DNA of 64,000 nucleotides from Hormiphora californensis (GCA_020137815.1 CM035350.1:5323984-5387983), one strand, 5' to 3'; positions 35,001 to 47,598 are shown, counted from the stretch's first letter. Made by a program: numbers and translations. The notes: generated from the sequence alone by a model not told the origin.

Positions 35001-36996
35001 CACGAACCTAGACAGCAGGGGAGTTATAATAGTGGTATCTTGTTTACCCTGTAGGGGAATTGTTTTTTACTCTCAGCTTCTCCTAAAATAGCTGATGAAA
35101 CTATACGATACTATATCGTAGTACATTAAGGTCTCCAATACACAATATATAATAGGTTTAGAGGAAAGAGGATCTTACCTGAGCAATATGTACTCGTGCG
35201 GGCATGGTAATAACAATGTGGCTACCGAATGGCTTGCCTAGGGAGGTGTTCCGGGTGATGGTGTAGTTGGACCAGGTCAGTTGGGTGTATCCGGGGTATA
35301 GGACATCTTTCCGGGGTGCTGTACTGTCCTCACTGTCACTGCAGATATAGTTCAATAGATATTATTAGGGTATATCACTGCAGTTTGTTGTTTGTATTAC
35401 TTGTAGGGAATGGGAATGAATCTGGGGAAGGACTAAGAGCTGTTATAATAGCACGAAACCATGTAATCCTCAAAAGAATTAGTTGATGTATTCTGGCAAA
35501 GGAACAGATCTATTAAATAGCCAATCGGCAATTACCTCTGGAACTGCATGCCAGAAGACTCAAACATCAGGTCTGTTTCACAGGTTGCATTGCCACACGA
35601 TGTCTTTATCTTGACCTGCAGATGACATGGTGGTGAACACACAATCAACCAAATCAAAGGGCAGGTGAGTAGAACTTCGCTCCTAATAAAAGGCTGCAAT
35701 AAAAGGCTGCATTAAAAGGCTGCAATAAAAGGCTGCATTAAAAGGCTGCATTAAAAGGCTGCAATAAAAGGCTACAATGGATCACGCATCCAATTAGACT
35801 AAAGCAGGAGATAGACCGAATCGTCCTCCCCTAATAGTGTTTCGTTTCACGTATCGGTCTCTACCATAAGCAGTAGAGAGACCGAATCACCCGCCCCTAA
35901 TTATAGTGATTCGTGCCATGTATCCAACTAAACCATAGGTGGTAGATAGACGGAGATAGAGAGTTAGAGAGGTGAGAGTGAGAGATGCGAATCATGGACG
36001 ACTAATCAAGTATTGTATCACGTTTCATGATATCCTCTAATTAATTAAATGAAAGGCGGTTACCTATAATTTGACCTAATCGGTGCCAATACGTGATTAC
36101 TGATTTTTTTAACCGTTATTCGCCAATAGTCTTTATGTACACAATTCAGTAGAGCGGAATAACACATAATACTATGATAGGTGAACCGAGTGGTTGGGTG
36201 GTTCACCTGTCATTGTGCTACACGCTCAATCAATAAATCTACCCTACCTCATTAGACCAAGACTCTCAGTAGTTACTGACTACCTCTACTGAATCGTGGA
36301 TCGATACAGAAAGACTAATGGAGAATACATAGCGGTAGAGAATCACGTATCAGGACCGATGAGGTCTCATTGTCAATTGGTAACCACTTTTCATTAGAGG
36401 ATACCATGGTACGTGATACCATACCGTGATACCATACCGTCTCTCTATCGCCTATGGTCTAGTTGGATACGTGACACGAATCACTATAATTAGGGGAGCG
36501 TGTTTCGGTCTCTCTACAGCCGATACGTGATACGAAACACTATTAGGGGAGGACGATTCGGTCTATCCCCCGCTTTAGTCTGGTTGGATACGTGATCCCT
36601 TGCAGCCTTTTATTGCAGCCTTTTATTGCAGCCTTTTATTGCAGCCTTTTTCTGCAGCCTTTTATTGCAGCCTTTTATTGCAGCCTTTTATTAGGAGCGA
36701 AGTTCTACTCACCTGCCAATCAAAGAAGGGTATATCTAGCAAAGTATATGTTCCACACACAGCTGTATACCTGTGAGGTGTCATGGGAGGATCTCGACTC
36801 GTTTAATGTTAGACGGCTCCTGAACTGTCCCGATGGTACGACCGATATCTCTGATTTTATCACAATCAACTGTTGTATACTCTTTATCGCTTTCTGTTAT
36901 AGTGGTGTCAAATAGTAGTGATATTATCTAACGGTGTTGAATAGAACTGTCGTTACTAAGCTTGCTTGTTTCTGACAATCGATAGTAATTGTTAAA

Positions 36997-37029
<33 letters not shown>

Positions 37030-40000
37030 TGTTTCCTGCTCTTACCGCTAAGTAGACCATGGTCTGGCCACAATACTCTTTAGACTTTCCATACTCAAAC
37101 CCGGCTATTTCCTCTCTTGTCGTGAAATTTCCATCTTCAAACTTTGCCCTCTTTGCAAAGAAGCTGTACTCTACGTCCAGAGAGTGATTGACAGCCATAC
37201 TGAAATCACAACTAGAACTTATAATTTCTAGATTTTTGCTTTTCGTTCTTGTTGTGTGTTCACTGTTTATCTCCCTAACAGTCAGCCTTGCCAGGACTCG
37301 ATTATGCTATAGTGATGTGAATCTTAGAACTTTTTATAGCAAAGACAAGTATTGAGAGACCGAGGAAGAGTCAATAGTCATGGGGGATTGATGTGTCTTG
37401 CTCCACCACCATGGTGGCTTGTCAGACTTGTTTTCATGCTCCTATCTTTAAAAATGTATTTTTAAGATGCCAAAAACGTGTTTTCAGTTCATTTTTCAAA
37501 CAACTGTAGCAAAAATATGAATTCGACTTGAGAGCTCAAATTGCATATTTGAGGTCTCCCTGGCATGGCCTACAACCCTACGGTGAGAGATTTCCCTGCA
37601 CTCGACAAAAAATTTCGGTCTGCGTCTGTCAGAGCATTGGCCTGACCCATTCTCGCTTCTCTGCACGCGGAGCGCGCGAGAACTGTGGTCAGAGCATTGG
37701 CCTGACAGGTCTGCGTACCCTTAAGAGGTTGTCATTTATATTGATATATTGATAGATAATACATATTGATAGAAACTGATTACTAATCTGTCAGGCCAAT
37801 GCTCTGACCACAGAGAAACGAGAATGGGGGCCAATGCTCTGACAGTTACTAATTGAACTTTAAATATCAAGGTTCGGTAAATTCGACACTGTACCTGAAT
37901 GACGTATCAGCTAGAGCGGGTGCAAAGTTCTCCGGTTTGTATGTGAGGCAATATGAAAGTGGGAAACATGCCACATCCACATCCACACAGGTATCATTCT
38001 TATCTACCAGAGATACTGCTGAGTTGTTTACTCTCACATTAACTATCGGCAGTGATCTGATAGAGAGATGGTATTATATATATTTTACAAATTAAAACAA
38101 GTCGGTTTTACCTCTCTCGTCCTGAATAGACAATCAACATGGTATTTATATTTTAGGGAGATCCTTCACATTCTGCAGTGAATATATAAATCCAATTCGG
38201 CAGAAAGTTTTAGGACATGATGTGTAAATTTTCGCCCCATTCCCCATTTTTTATGGAGATTATTCACGTGGAAAATTACTTTGGTTGTGTGCATGTGGAG
38301 GGTTGTCACCTCTAAAATTAGAGAGGGGAGGAGGAATTTCACATGTTGCCAACCTGCCCTGCCCATCTCGCCCGCGACTACTGAAGTGACCCTGAACCGC
38401 ACTAAGTAATCATGGTAATGACCGTTGCCATAACAACGTGACCCAAAACATACTCAACCTGAATCCCAGCCGAAACAACACCTTCATTTGAATATATTAA
38501 AGTTACGGATCAAGGATGTAGCATACTGATCCTAGAACGGCCCTGAATAATAATTGGTACCTGAACAAAAAGGCAACGTCTGAGTAGGGGGCTCCAACGA
38601 CAAAATCTGGCGAGTTAGTGTTGTCAAAATCGGCTCCCCCACTGACACTCAGCCCGAACCCAAACACAGGCTTGCTGAGAGGTAGGTCCATGGAAAGTGG
38701 GGACAGAACCTGGGCGGGACGGGGTACATCGATGATGGAGTACCTCCTCCGACTTCCCATGTAAATGTATACTTTCCCAGCGTCTGGGGATAGATCAGCC
38801 GGGGCACCAATTGCAATGTCGTCCAGTCCGTCTTTGTTAAGGTCCCCCACCACAGTTATTGTAGCACCAAACCTGTCACCTGAATACCAATTATGGGTCA
38901 TATCTGGTGCAAAGTTATAAGATCAAAGGTTCTTGTTGCCTTTACTTTTAGGAAAAGACCATACAACTCGAGGAACGTGTGGGACGTTACTCTATAATAG
39001 TGGGCCATTATTCCAGTCAGGGCTTGGGCACGTCGCGCTATACCCTGTTATACGTGGCTGAGTTTTAATATTTACCTGAATTTTCGCCGTATAGAAAGTA
39101 GCGTGGAAAGGTGCCCTTATTATTATCGACATGGTTCACCTCGTACATTGCAACCCTGCCCTTACTCCATTCTCCCGTATTCCTGTTGTCATACCAGTGG
39201 GGTGAGCCAACAAATACCTGGGAATCGAGAGTGTGTGGGTGATCCTGCCAGGCGGAGTTAGACAGGGGTGAGCCCTGTGATTAGACTCGAAATATATTCC
39301 TATTTGCAATATAAAAGCGATTCTTCTGAAAGGTTTTAAAATATATTAGGATAGAAATGAAACCACACCACGCTCACCTGGTTCTTGTTGGGCGTGGTAG
39401 CCCCACACGCCACAGCTGCACCAGCGTACCCTCCAAGATCATATGTTCCCCTGTAGTTGGCCAGGACATAGGGGCCCAGCACAAGGGTGGAGTTGTCCCT
39501 CCACTTTAGGTAATCCACCCTTCCCTTGGCGAAGTTGGCCCGAGGAGCACCAACAAACAGAAAGGTCTGCTTTGTGGACTTATCATAACATGATGCCTGG
39601 CTGTATCCAAAGTAGTCTAGGGCGCTAAAGTACAATGGTGCCCCTATAAACGGTCGACCCGAGGGGGATTCAATGTTCGACTTGGTGTGGGTGTCGTAGA
39701 TGATCGCCCGACCTGTCCATGATCCGAACCCTGCTCCACCTACGGTGATGTGATCTTGGCCCGTGTAAGAGGAGCTTATACCTGCACTGCACCTGTGGGT
39801 AGATTAAGATGCTAATATATGCGGTGGTGTTCGTTCTAGACGAGAAGAGAGGGTCAAGACAGAGCATAAGGAAGTGTTCAAGAGTAATTGGGTTTACTTA
39901 GTACATTGAAGGGCATTGTATCAAGAGGAATTACTTCCTAGTTAGATACACACTCCATTATACCTGTCAGTGTCTGTTTGTTTGGTAAGATCCGTTTCCC

Positions 40001-40754
40001 CGGGGTTTTGTGTCACCTCCCTACACAGGTTAGGAAGGAGTTCCACGGTCCCAGTAGATGCGGATATCCTCCAACATCGCCCAAACAGACCCTCCTTGAA
40101 CTCCTTGGGGATGAGGTTCTTTTGACGCCACGTGTACCTAGGCAGTTGTGTGTTTGTTATGTTCTAATTGTCTAACAAGTTCTAACACGGAGAGGGAGGA
40201 TAAGCGGTAACTCATCCAGTTCTTGGCTAAATTGCATGATCTTGGGCTTGTTGGAAGGAGAGCATTGAGTTCTTTCCAAAGAGTTCAAGAAAATTGGCAT
40301 TTGGCGAAAAATGCGCGAAGTTATGGCTCAAAATAAACGTTATTTACACATTTTCCAATGTGTTTTGTACGTACTTGTGAGCGCAGACCACTGCATCAGA
40401 AGTGTCCCTGTCAGTGGATATTGTTGATCCACACCATTGACCCTCCTTCACCTCCCCCTTCTTCAACACGCCATCCTTCTCTAACGCCACCTGAACACAC
40501 CGCTCCTCAGTACAATTGTACACCGCACCCCAACCCACCCCAACTTTACCTCCGGGCAGGGTCGCATTGGCCTTGGGGGCACCCACCAGAACCCAATTGG
40601 CCCCCTCTCTACCCCGCTGGATAGCCGCGGAATACCCAAAATACTCCTCTCCACCTGTGTTGGGATCAGGGGGCTGCAGGAGAATAGGGTCAATGGTGTC
40701 CACATTGTAGGATGTAGCACCGGGGACAAGCAATACAAACAACAAAAGCAACAT
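32032..40754 (-). CDS. Integrin alpha chain, complete, 13 exons
   Basis: Exons, 5' to 3' on the minus strand: 40754-40375, 40137-39964, 39792-39378, 39217-39076, 38879-38561, 38056-37895, 37199-37046, 36869-36771, 35615-35536, 35338-35179, 35007-34864, 33400-33242, 32907-32032. All phases agree and give about 1087 residues, the usual integrin alpha size. The start is a signal peptide (MLLLLFVLLVPGATS). The beta-propeller shows FG-GAP units (EEYFGYSAAI, DRFGATITVVGDL, VFGFGLSVSGGAD) and a calcium loop DLNKDGLDD. Then come the leg region (SLPIVNVRVN, CFPLSYCLTY), a TM helix (GSISGGLCVLSLIIIV) and the tail motif KVGFFNR, the inner-membrane clasp with beta subunits. The tail ends in a long Asp run. 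No inserted I-domain is seen. The protein is a plasma-membrane adhesion receptor that pairs with an integrin beta chain. Confidence 0.95.
33754..33855. mobile_element. ~100-bp MITE in an integrin intron
   Basis: AACCGACCGAAT near the left end is repeated in inverse at the right (ATTCGGTCGGTT). Direct copies of AGCAATCATA flank it (about 33744 and 33858). Confidence 0.5.
35660..36717. mobile_element. 1.06-kb fold-back element in integrin intron 8
   Basis: Ends GGCAGGTGAGTAGAACTTC and its complement are flanked by AATCAAAG at 35652-35659 and 36718-36725, an 8-bp duplication. Just inside are arrays of a 12-13-bp unit (AATAAAAGGCTGC), inverted in the right arm. The duplication size is compatible with hAT or MULE-type mobilisation. 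Its left terminus contains the donor-like sequence CAGGTGAGT, but in the plus orientation, opposite to the gene. Confidence 0.75.
36999..37030. repeat. (ACAG)n microsatellite
   Basis: About eight tandem CAGA/ACAG units just downstream of integrin exon 7. Confidence 0.9.
37432..37720. mobile_element. Truncated relative of the TTAA fold-back element
   Basis: The sequence matches the right arm of the 15788-17179 element (CATGCTCCTATCTTTAAAAA through CTACGGTGAGAGATTTCCC) and ends GCGTACCC followed by TTAA. Its left arm is missing. It lies in integrin intron 6 and itself carries an 82-bp insertion. Confidence 0.75.
37626..37707. mobile_element. 82-bp nested insertion with 19-bp repeats
   Basis: It is flanked by GGTCTGCGT at 37617-37625 and 37708-37716. 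Both ends carry GTCAGAGCATTGGCCTGAC in the same orientation. Relatives occur near 34204-34268 and, inverted, near 37788-37852. Confidence 0.65.
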
Positions 40755-41641
40755 ATTGTCGACTCAACATATCGAGTAACCCGAGAGCTTAGGCGTGTAT
40801 AAGCTTGCCTTATCAACCCTCTCACACTTCAGGGGTAGGTACAGTTGGATATATTGGCAGTTCCAATACATGGTGGGCTAGTTCCAGTTTACAGCGGGCA
40901 ACCTGTTTGAGAGCTGTCAGCTGTAGAGGGTTGGTTTGTCTGTCGACATCATTCCAGAGTTTCGATTCTGTGACAAAAATGGAATTGGTTTTCCGACGTC
41001 ACCCTACTAAAATATAGTTCGACGCGACGCGCGATCGATGAACGATCGATAAACGATCGATAAACGATCGATATCGATCGTTTATCGATCGTTCATCGAT
41101 CACGCGTCGCGACACGTCGAACTATATTTTAGTAGGGCACTCGTGACGTCATTTACTTATCACAAAAAGCCACCTCCCTTTCCTCGACATGGGGTGGAAA
41201 TTCCACTGGAATGAAATCGAAAACTCAATCTGGCTTTTTCCGGGCGGGTTTCCAATGTGATTTGTAACTTGAGAGCGAGTAACAGGAAGACTTCATTTTG
41301 AGAAAGGTTCTACAGCAGCGTTACAGTTGATGCTCCCCCTCTATCACGATCACTCTATCTTCTCTATCTTCTCTCTCTCTCTCTCTGTATAGGCCTCTAT
41401 TCACTCTCGGAGTGGTCGGATGAATATTGAAACCCAATACTCCCATTTTCATTTTCTTTGAGAGTTGTTTCATTTCGTAGATCCATCACCAGAAGGGTGC
41501 AAACCAGCTTTTTTGAGTAAGATTACTCTCCACCCCTTACTCAAAGTCAACAAGTTTAGGTGGGGTTTTGGCGCATAAAGTATTTTATGAAGGAGCACTG
41601 TTGCTTACCAACGCACTAAACCACCGACTGAATTTGTAGCT
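40755..41641. other. Intergenic between divergent integrin and glutaredoxin-like genes
   Basis: It holds upstream regions of both genes and one palindromic MITE. A pyrimidine tract lies near 41350-41390. No other gene was seen. Confidence 0.5.
41002..41137. mobile_element. 136-bp palindromic MITE, copy 1
   Basis: CCCTACTAAAATATAGTTCG and its complement form the ends; CA flanks both sides. The centre is a near-perfect palindrome of CGATCGATAAA units. Confidence 0.75.
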
Positions 41642-42733
41642 ATGACTTGGTTGGAGGACAAGATTGCTGGTTCCACAGTGTTGATAGTGGCTGAGAAACA
41701 CTGCAGTGATGTCGATGCTGCCAAGGATTTCTGCTTGAAAGCAGGTGAGAAATTGTAACGAATTAGAACAACTATGGTTTTGGGCAAATGCCAGTAAGCC
41801 AGTTGTTGGCAAATCTCTTTTAGGATTTACGGAGGGGGAGATTGTTTTCGAGTTGGTGGAACCAGTAGCCATGGAGGAAGCCCAGACGCTGGCCAAAATC
41901 AAGGCATGTCCGATTGTCTGGGTTCGAGAAAACGTAAGTATAGTGGACACTAAAAAATAGTCCCTTTAGGTGTGTCAGCAATGGTCAATGGCTGATTCTA
42001 CAACCCAACCTATCCCCGACAGCTGGTGGGTGATATTAATGCAGTGAGGCAGTCCTGGTTTGAGGGAACCCTACCAAAGGCCAAGTATGATATGATTCTT
42101 GCTGCAGCTGCTAAGGATATGGTAGCACATACCTCCCAGTCCAATACTCTGGTCGTGTTTTCTAAGATAACATGCCCTCCCTGCACAGAGGTCAAGGTAA
42201 GAAGCGTACCAATGGCCCAAATGTAAATTGGCCACAGTAAACCTGTTACCCATTCACTTATCTCAGAAAATGTGTGACTTCTTGTTGGAGATTGGAGAAG
42301 AATAGAAGATAGTACCCGAATTCTTTGCCCCCCTCCTGGGTCCCAATAGTACATAATACATATATTGTGCCCTAAGTTCCTTGCCCCTCCAGATAATGTT
42401 TGAGGATGCTGGTTTCACGAAGGACCAGACAAACATTGTAACCATCAGTAACTGGCCAACCATGGAGCACATCCAGGATCGGTGTAGAGAGGTTACCGGA
42501 GACAGGGGCACTCCTAGAATCTGGATCGATGGAAAGGTAGTATACTTAGTTATAGTGGGGTAATAGGTCAGGGAACCCGGAATAGAGATGAATGAATAGA
42601 GATGAAGCATTTGACATGTGTTTTCCTTCAGATTATGGGTGGATTCAAGGAGATCAAGCCAATGTTTGAAGATGAAAGCCTACACGAGTTAGCTGAGAGC
42701 CTGGCAGGAAAGAGTGGTCCTATCTCTAAATAG
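41642..42733 (+). CDS. Glutaredoxin-like protein, copy A, five exons
   Basis: Exons are 41642-41744, 41824-41933, 42023-42196, 42393-42536 and 42632-42733; all join in frame to give 210 residues. The C-terminal half is a glutaredoxin fold with the dithiol motif CPPC (about residues 122-125, in FSKITCPPCTEVK). It also has TPRIWIDGK (the conserved cis-Pro region) and the GG-F-EIKPMFE segment that follows. The N-terminal half (STVLIVAEKHCSDVD, then ACPIVWVREN) looks like a second, degenerate thioredoxin-like domain whose motif is CSDVD, lacking the second cysteine. Likely role: cytosolic thiol-disulfide exchange with glutathione (family knowledge). A tandem copy follows downstream. Confidence 0.85.
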
Positions 42734-43229
42734 GGAATTGTAGTGAATAATTATTGAGAGAGTCCTCCTGAATGTTTTCGGAGTATTTTCAATGAATTTT
42801 AAATTGTTAGTTCATATCAAAGATTGGATGTCTTTTCTACTCTCATAATATCTCTCTCTTTTCATTCGAGACGTGGCTATTGTAATATGATTGAACATTG
42901 AAACTCAATACTCACATTTTCTTATTTTTCTTTGTTTGAGATCATGAGACTTGTTTCGTTTCGCTAATACATCACCTGGGTATCTAATATGAACTACAAT
43001 TATTCTGTTACCTATATCCCAGAAGAAAATGATCAATGTTGTATTTATGAGATAAAACTTGATATCCCCTACTAAAATATAGTTCGACGCGACGCGACGC
43101 GCGATCGATGAACGATCGATAAACGATCGATAAACGATCGATATCGATCGTTTATCGATCGTTCATCGATCACGCGTCGCGACACGTCGAACTATATTTT
43201 AGTAGGGTCTGTATGCGGATTTTGTAGCT
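42734..43229. other. Spacer between the glutaredoxin-like copies
   Basis: Part of it (about 42890-42975) resembles the region upstream of copy A (about 41425-41490), so the duplicated unit includes upstream sequence. It also contains the second palindromic MITE. Confidence 0.5.
43067..43207. mobile_element. 141-bp palindromic MITE, copy 2
   Basis: It has the same ends and core as the copy at 41 kb, with one extra GACGC unit. TC flanks both sides, so the insertion is independent of copy 1. It ends only 22 bp before the ATG of glutaredoxin-like copy B. Confidence 0.75.
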
Positions 43230-43972
43230 ATGACTTGGTTGGAGGACAAAATTGCAAGTTCTACAGTGTTGATACTGGCTGAGAAACACTGTAGTGATGT
43301 CGATGCTGTCAAGGAATTCTGCTTGAAAGCAGGTGATCAGAAAGTAGATACATATTCCGATTTTTTACCCGGATGCCATCCAGATTTGCAAAATAGGGTT
43401 CGCAATACGGATAAGTCTGTAGCATGACGCTTCAAATCTCCCAGGATTTACAGAGAGCGAGATTGTATTCGAGTTGGTGGAACCAGTATGATTTGATTTT
43501 TTGATTTGAAAAGATATCATATAAACGTACAAATTGCACATTAAATAAATACCCGACTGACTCTTACTAATAGTTTAGCAGCCTAAGGCGCGAGTGCTTA
43601 CGTCTTAATAAACTCATTTAAAAATATTTTAAAAAAGTAGCTATAAGGCTAAAACACACTCTTATACTAGTTGTAAGCTAAATTTATTTCACTCATTAAT
43701 AATAACAATTATACTTAATACTTACCCTTGATTCCCAATCCCCTACCTCCCTCCCCCATGAACCATACCCCGAATTTAACGTCATGTCGACTGTTGGGTA
43801 GATGTTAAGATCAGTTATAATTCACATCTGTGGTGCGGGTCCACCATCTTGTTTCAAACTGTTCAACACCACTCCAAACCTTCAATTTGAGTACAATGTA
43901 AGCTATGTGCGGAAGAAGGACAGTTACTGTAAAGATAAAAGTAGAGAAAGGGGCCCACACCACAGCAGCGAA

Positions 43973-46900
43973 TTAAGTTATGTCGTGTAAGGCTTTCCAG
44001 AGATGGTCTTTCAGTCTAGAGGAAAATAAATGGTGTTCAGCTGTATTTCTCAGTTCTTTAGGAAGTAAGTTCCACTCAAGGTGGCAGCGATAAAAGTAAC
44101 AGTTTTTGAACAGGTCTACTCTGGGTTGTTCGGTACATATAATGTCCGTACTGTCTCGTTTTGTTTGTTGTCTGGTGGCACGTCTGTCATGTAATTCCGG
44201 ATTGTATTTTTGTAGGAAAGATGGGAGTTTTATAGGAGACGTCTCATAGAATATTTTATGGAACAATTTAAGATCATTATATTGAAATTTTTGAGTCATT
44301 GGGAGTACGTCAATCTCCCTGAGTTTCTTTATATACGTATCTAAACTATAACTGGTATCTGTTTCACCGAATATCCATTTTGTGGCACGTTTCTGGAGTC
44401 GTTCAAACTTAAGCAGACTTGACTCACTTTGTGGACGCCATATTTGGCTACAGTGTTCGAACAAAGATCTAACTAGACTAATGTAGAGGTTCTTCTTTTT
44501 AAGGGGACATTTAACTAATACGCCTACACGCTTCACCAGTCCTAATCTTTGAGAAGCTTTGGAAACAACATTTTTCTGGTGTTCGATTGGCGACAACTTG
44601 TGATTAGTTGAGACTCCTAGATCAACTTCATTTTCACATAATTTGATTTCATCTCTGCCTAGGTGATAATTTAATTGACGTTGTTTAATAATTTTAGTAC
44701 ACCTAAGCAGCTTACACTTTTTAGGATGGAATATCATTTTATTATCCTTTGCCCATTCCACTAAACTATCGATGTCGGGCTGCAAACTATCTTCTTCACT
44801 ATTTATAACCCGCCAAATTTTCAGATCATCTGCATATAGCCTAATTTTAGTTAGATCATCTTCTCTTAAAACATTAACAATATCATTTATGAATAACACA
44901 AACAAGAAAGGGCCTAGTATTGATCCTTGTGGAACTCCACTCCTAACCTCTACCCATTCTGAAAAATCCCCATCTAACACAACCCTCTGTTGCCTACCAG
45001 ATAAATAATTCATTAGGAAACGCAACATCTTACCTCCTAAATTAAACTCATTTTTCAGCTTATTTATTATTACATCATGAGATACACTATCAAATGCTTT
45101 CTGAAAGTCAAAGTAAACTATATCAGTTTGATTTCGGTTATTTATGTTCAACGCTAATTCACAATTAAACTCAATCAGTTGTGACGTACATGATTTCAAG
45201 GGTACAAAACCATGCTGGTAGGGAGTTATTTTTTCTAGACAGGCTTTATACAGGCGTTCTCTTACTAATTTCTCAAAAACTTTCATAACAAGGCAAGTCA
45301 GGGATATAGGCCTATAATTCTCAACGCATGATCGTTCCCCTTTCTTGTAAACTGGGACAACGTTCGCGGTTTTCCATTCTGTTGGTATACATCCCTCTGA
45401 GTATGATTTATTAAATATAAGGGTGAGTGGATAAGCTAGGGATTTATGACATTTCTTAAGTACAACACCGTCAATATTATCTGGACCTGTTGCTTTTGAC
45501 GCATCCAACTTTTTTAGAATCTTTAGAATCTCATCAAATCTAAATATCTCAGAGTTAAAATCATTAGTGTGATCTCTATCAATATCAACAGTTTCTTTGT
45601 AGGTGCTAGATTCAGTGAATTGATTACAGAAAAATTCATTGAACATTTCACATTTACGACGACTCGAAGAGCTAAATTTATTATTAAAGTATACTCTCTC
45701 AGGAATTCTAGTGCTATTCGTTTTGGACTTTACGTGTTTGAAAAATTTCTTTGATACATTAGCATTTGGTGTAAGTTCATCTATAGAGGAAAGCTCGAGA
45801 AAGGATGTTTCTTTCTCTATTGCTAGTGTTCTGTATTGATGTTCTTTGAGTTCGTATTCCTCTTTAGCAACAATACTATCTATATTTTTCAAGAAGGCTT
45901 TTCTAGAGTTATCGAACGATTTCTTAAGTTGGCGTAGTTCTTCATCATACCAAGGTGGCTGTGATCCAATTTTTACATTGACTAATGGTACATTATGACG
46001 TAGTGCAATGTCTAACCTAGACTTAAAGACTTGTAGGGACTGCTCTGCTGATCAGCAGAGCAGTCCCTACAAGTCTTTAAGTCTAGGTTAGACATTGCAC
46101 TACGTCATAATGTACCATTAGTCAATGTCTGTCGACAGATCCTTGAACTGTCCTAACCAGTCAATTCCTAAAAGCTCTTCATTTAGAGAGTCCCAATCAG
46201 CTTTTCTATAGGAGAATTTCTTACAATTTTTATACTTAGGGCGTGATTTTTTGAAATTTATCTCACATTTTAGTGTAAGATGGTCCGACTTTACAAGACT
46301 ATTCTCTTCGAGCAAAACATTAGAATAAGTAGTTTCTATGTTAGTAAGTATTAAGTCGAGAATATTTCCATCCCTATGCGTTGGTACATTAACTAGAGAT
46401 TTTAGGCCTAGAGATAAAAATAAATTGATAAAACTCTCATGAGTACTATTATTTGACACTGGGACGTCCCAGTTATCCACCGAACTTAGGTTTAGATCCC
46501 CTATAATAGTGAGATTCTTAAACTTCTTGGCAAGATTAGTATAGTAACGTTCCGCCTCTTTGAAGTGTTCCGATCCAGAATAATCATATCTATAAAATGT
46601 CGAGATACAAATGGGTGCTATATTTTTATGCTTTAGAAGAATAGTAACTATTGGTAAATCGGTCTTCGTTTTAACTAACTCTGTCTCAACTCCAATATTG
46701 TTTTTACATAGTATTAAAACTCCTCCACCTCCTTTTTTACTAAAAGTTTTCATATCCTTCTCAGTGCGGTCTTTTCTAAATATAGAGTAATATTTATCTG
46801 ATATAAGTTCCCCTTCACTAATATATTTATTCAGCCAAGTTTCATTTAAAACAACGATATCGGGCGAGTAGGTGAATAAGTATGCTTTTAGATCCCTAAG

Positions 46901-47470
46901 TTTAGAGGCCTGAAATTCAGGCTGATCCCCACCTATTGTGTGCATCTTTATCAGACCGTTAACATTACAATACACTAAGTTCAACTTTTTATCAGGCCCT
47001 GGATTAATGATGTCAGGATGGCTTCTCAGTAGTAGCATTTTCGCTAACGACATAACAAACATAACAAGTATAGTATATCTGCATCTGACTTTGAACAAAT
47101 TAATGCCTGCAATCCTAAACTTTTTATAACATCGATATGCATACTTACTATATCTCATACCTTTGACTAAGAAGAGGAATAGGACACAATTAGCATACCA
47201 AATATATGATGAGTTTAGATCAAAAGACACAAGTTGGCCTTCTTTTCTGAACTTGACGGGTGGAGGGGTACTCCTGAGCATTATTCCTAAAAGAGCTATC
47301 ATTAGAATTGTGTAACAAATATATATGAGGAAATGATAGATTAGTATGTCTGTCGTTTCATTGTATTGTCTTTTGTTATTGTCGGTGTTGTCAATTTTTA
47401 TCCTTTTCCCCCCAGCCAGACCCCCCGCAAAACCCCCAATAGCTTTTCTGTATTGTTCGACACTGATCAT
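43973..47470 (-). pseudogene. CR1-like ORF2: endonuclease and reverse transcriptase, broken
   Basis: Endonuclease block 47470-46118 shows NLVYCNVNGL, LNETWL, GGGGVLILCK, IIGDLNLSSVD and KSDHLTL. RT block 45892-43973 (open further up to about 46050) shows KATGPDNIDG, NYRPISLTC, YFDFQKAFDS, GVPQGSILGPFLF and LYADDLKIW. The two are separated by a perfect inverted duplication at 45976-46127 that breaks the frame. Before the endonuclease, the N-terminal ~150 residues contain three hydrophobic segments (FLIYICYTILMIALLGIML, NCVLFLFLV, YTILVMFVMSL) and a NPGP motif (PDIINPGPD) reminiscent of degenerate 2A-like sites in some LINEs. The RT motifs are intact. Confidence 0.85.
45976..46127. repeat. ~152-bp perfect palindrome within ORF2
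   Basis: Arms of about 76 bp meet at CTGCTGATCAGCAG. The lower-coordinate arm is normal RT-linker coding sequence; the upper arm is its inverted copy and ends at the endonuclease block. Some original sequence between the two is missing. Confidence 0.9.
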
Positions 47471-47598
47471 TGAATGGGAATGGGTTTAGGGTTCAGGAAT
47501 GGGTTAACAAATGGGGAAATTGGGGGACAATGATGAAAACTCGGCCCCCAAACCCCAGAGAATTGTTATCATTAAATTTCATATTATAAATCAAGATA

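Noticed and set aside
38166-38402. Minus-strand ORF between integrin exons 5 and 6
   Set aside because: Exons 5 and 6 already join in phase and match the family order without it.
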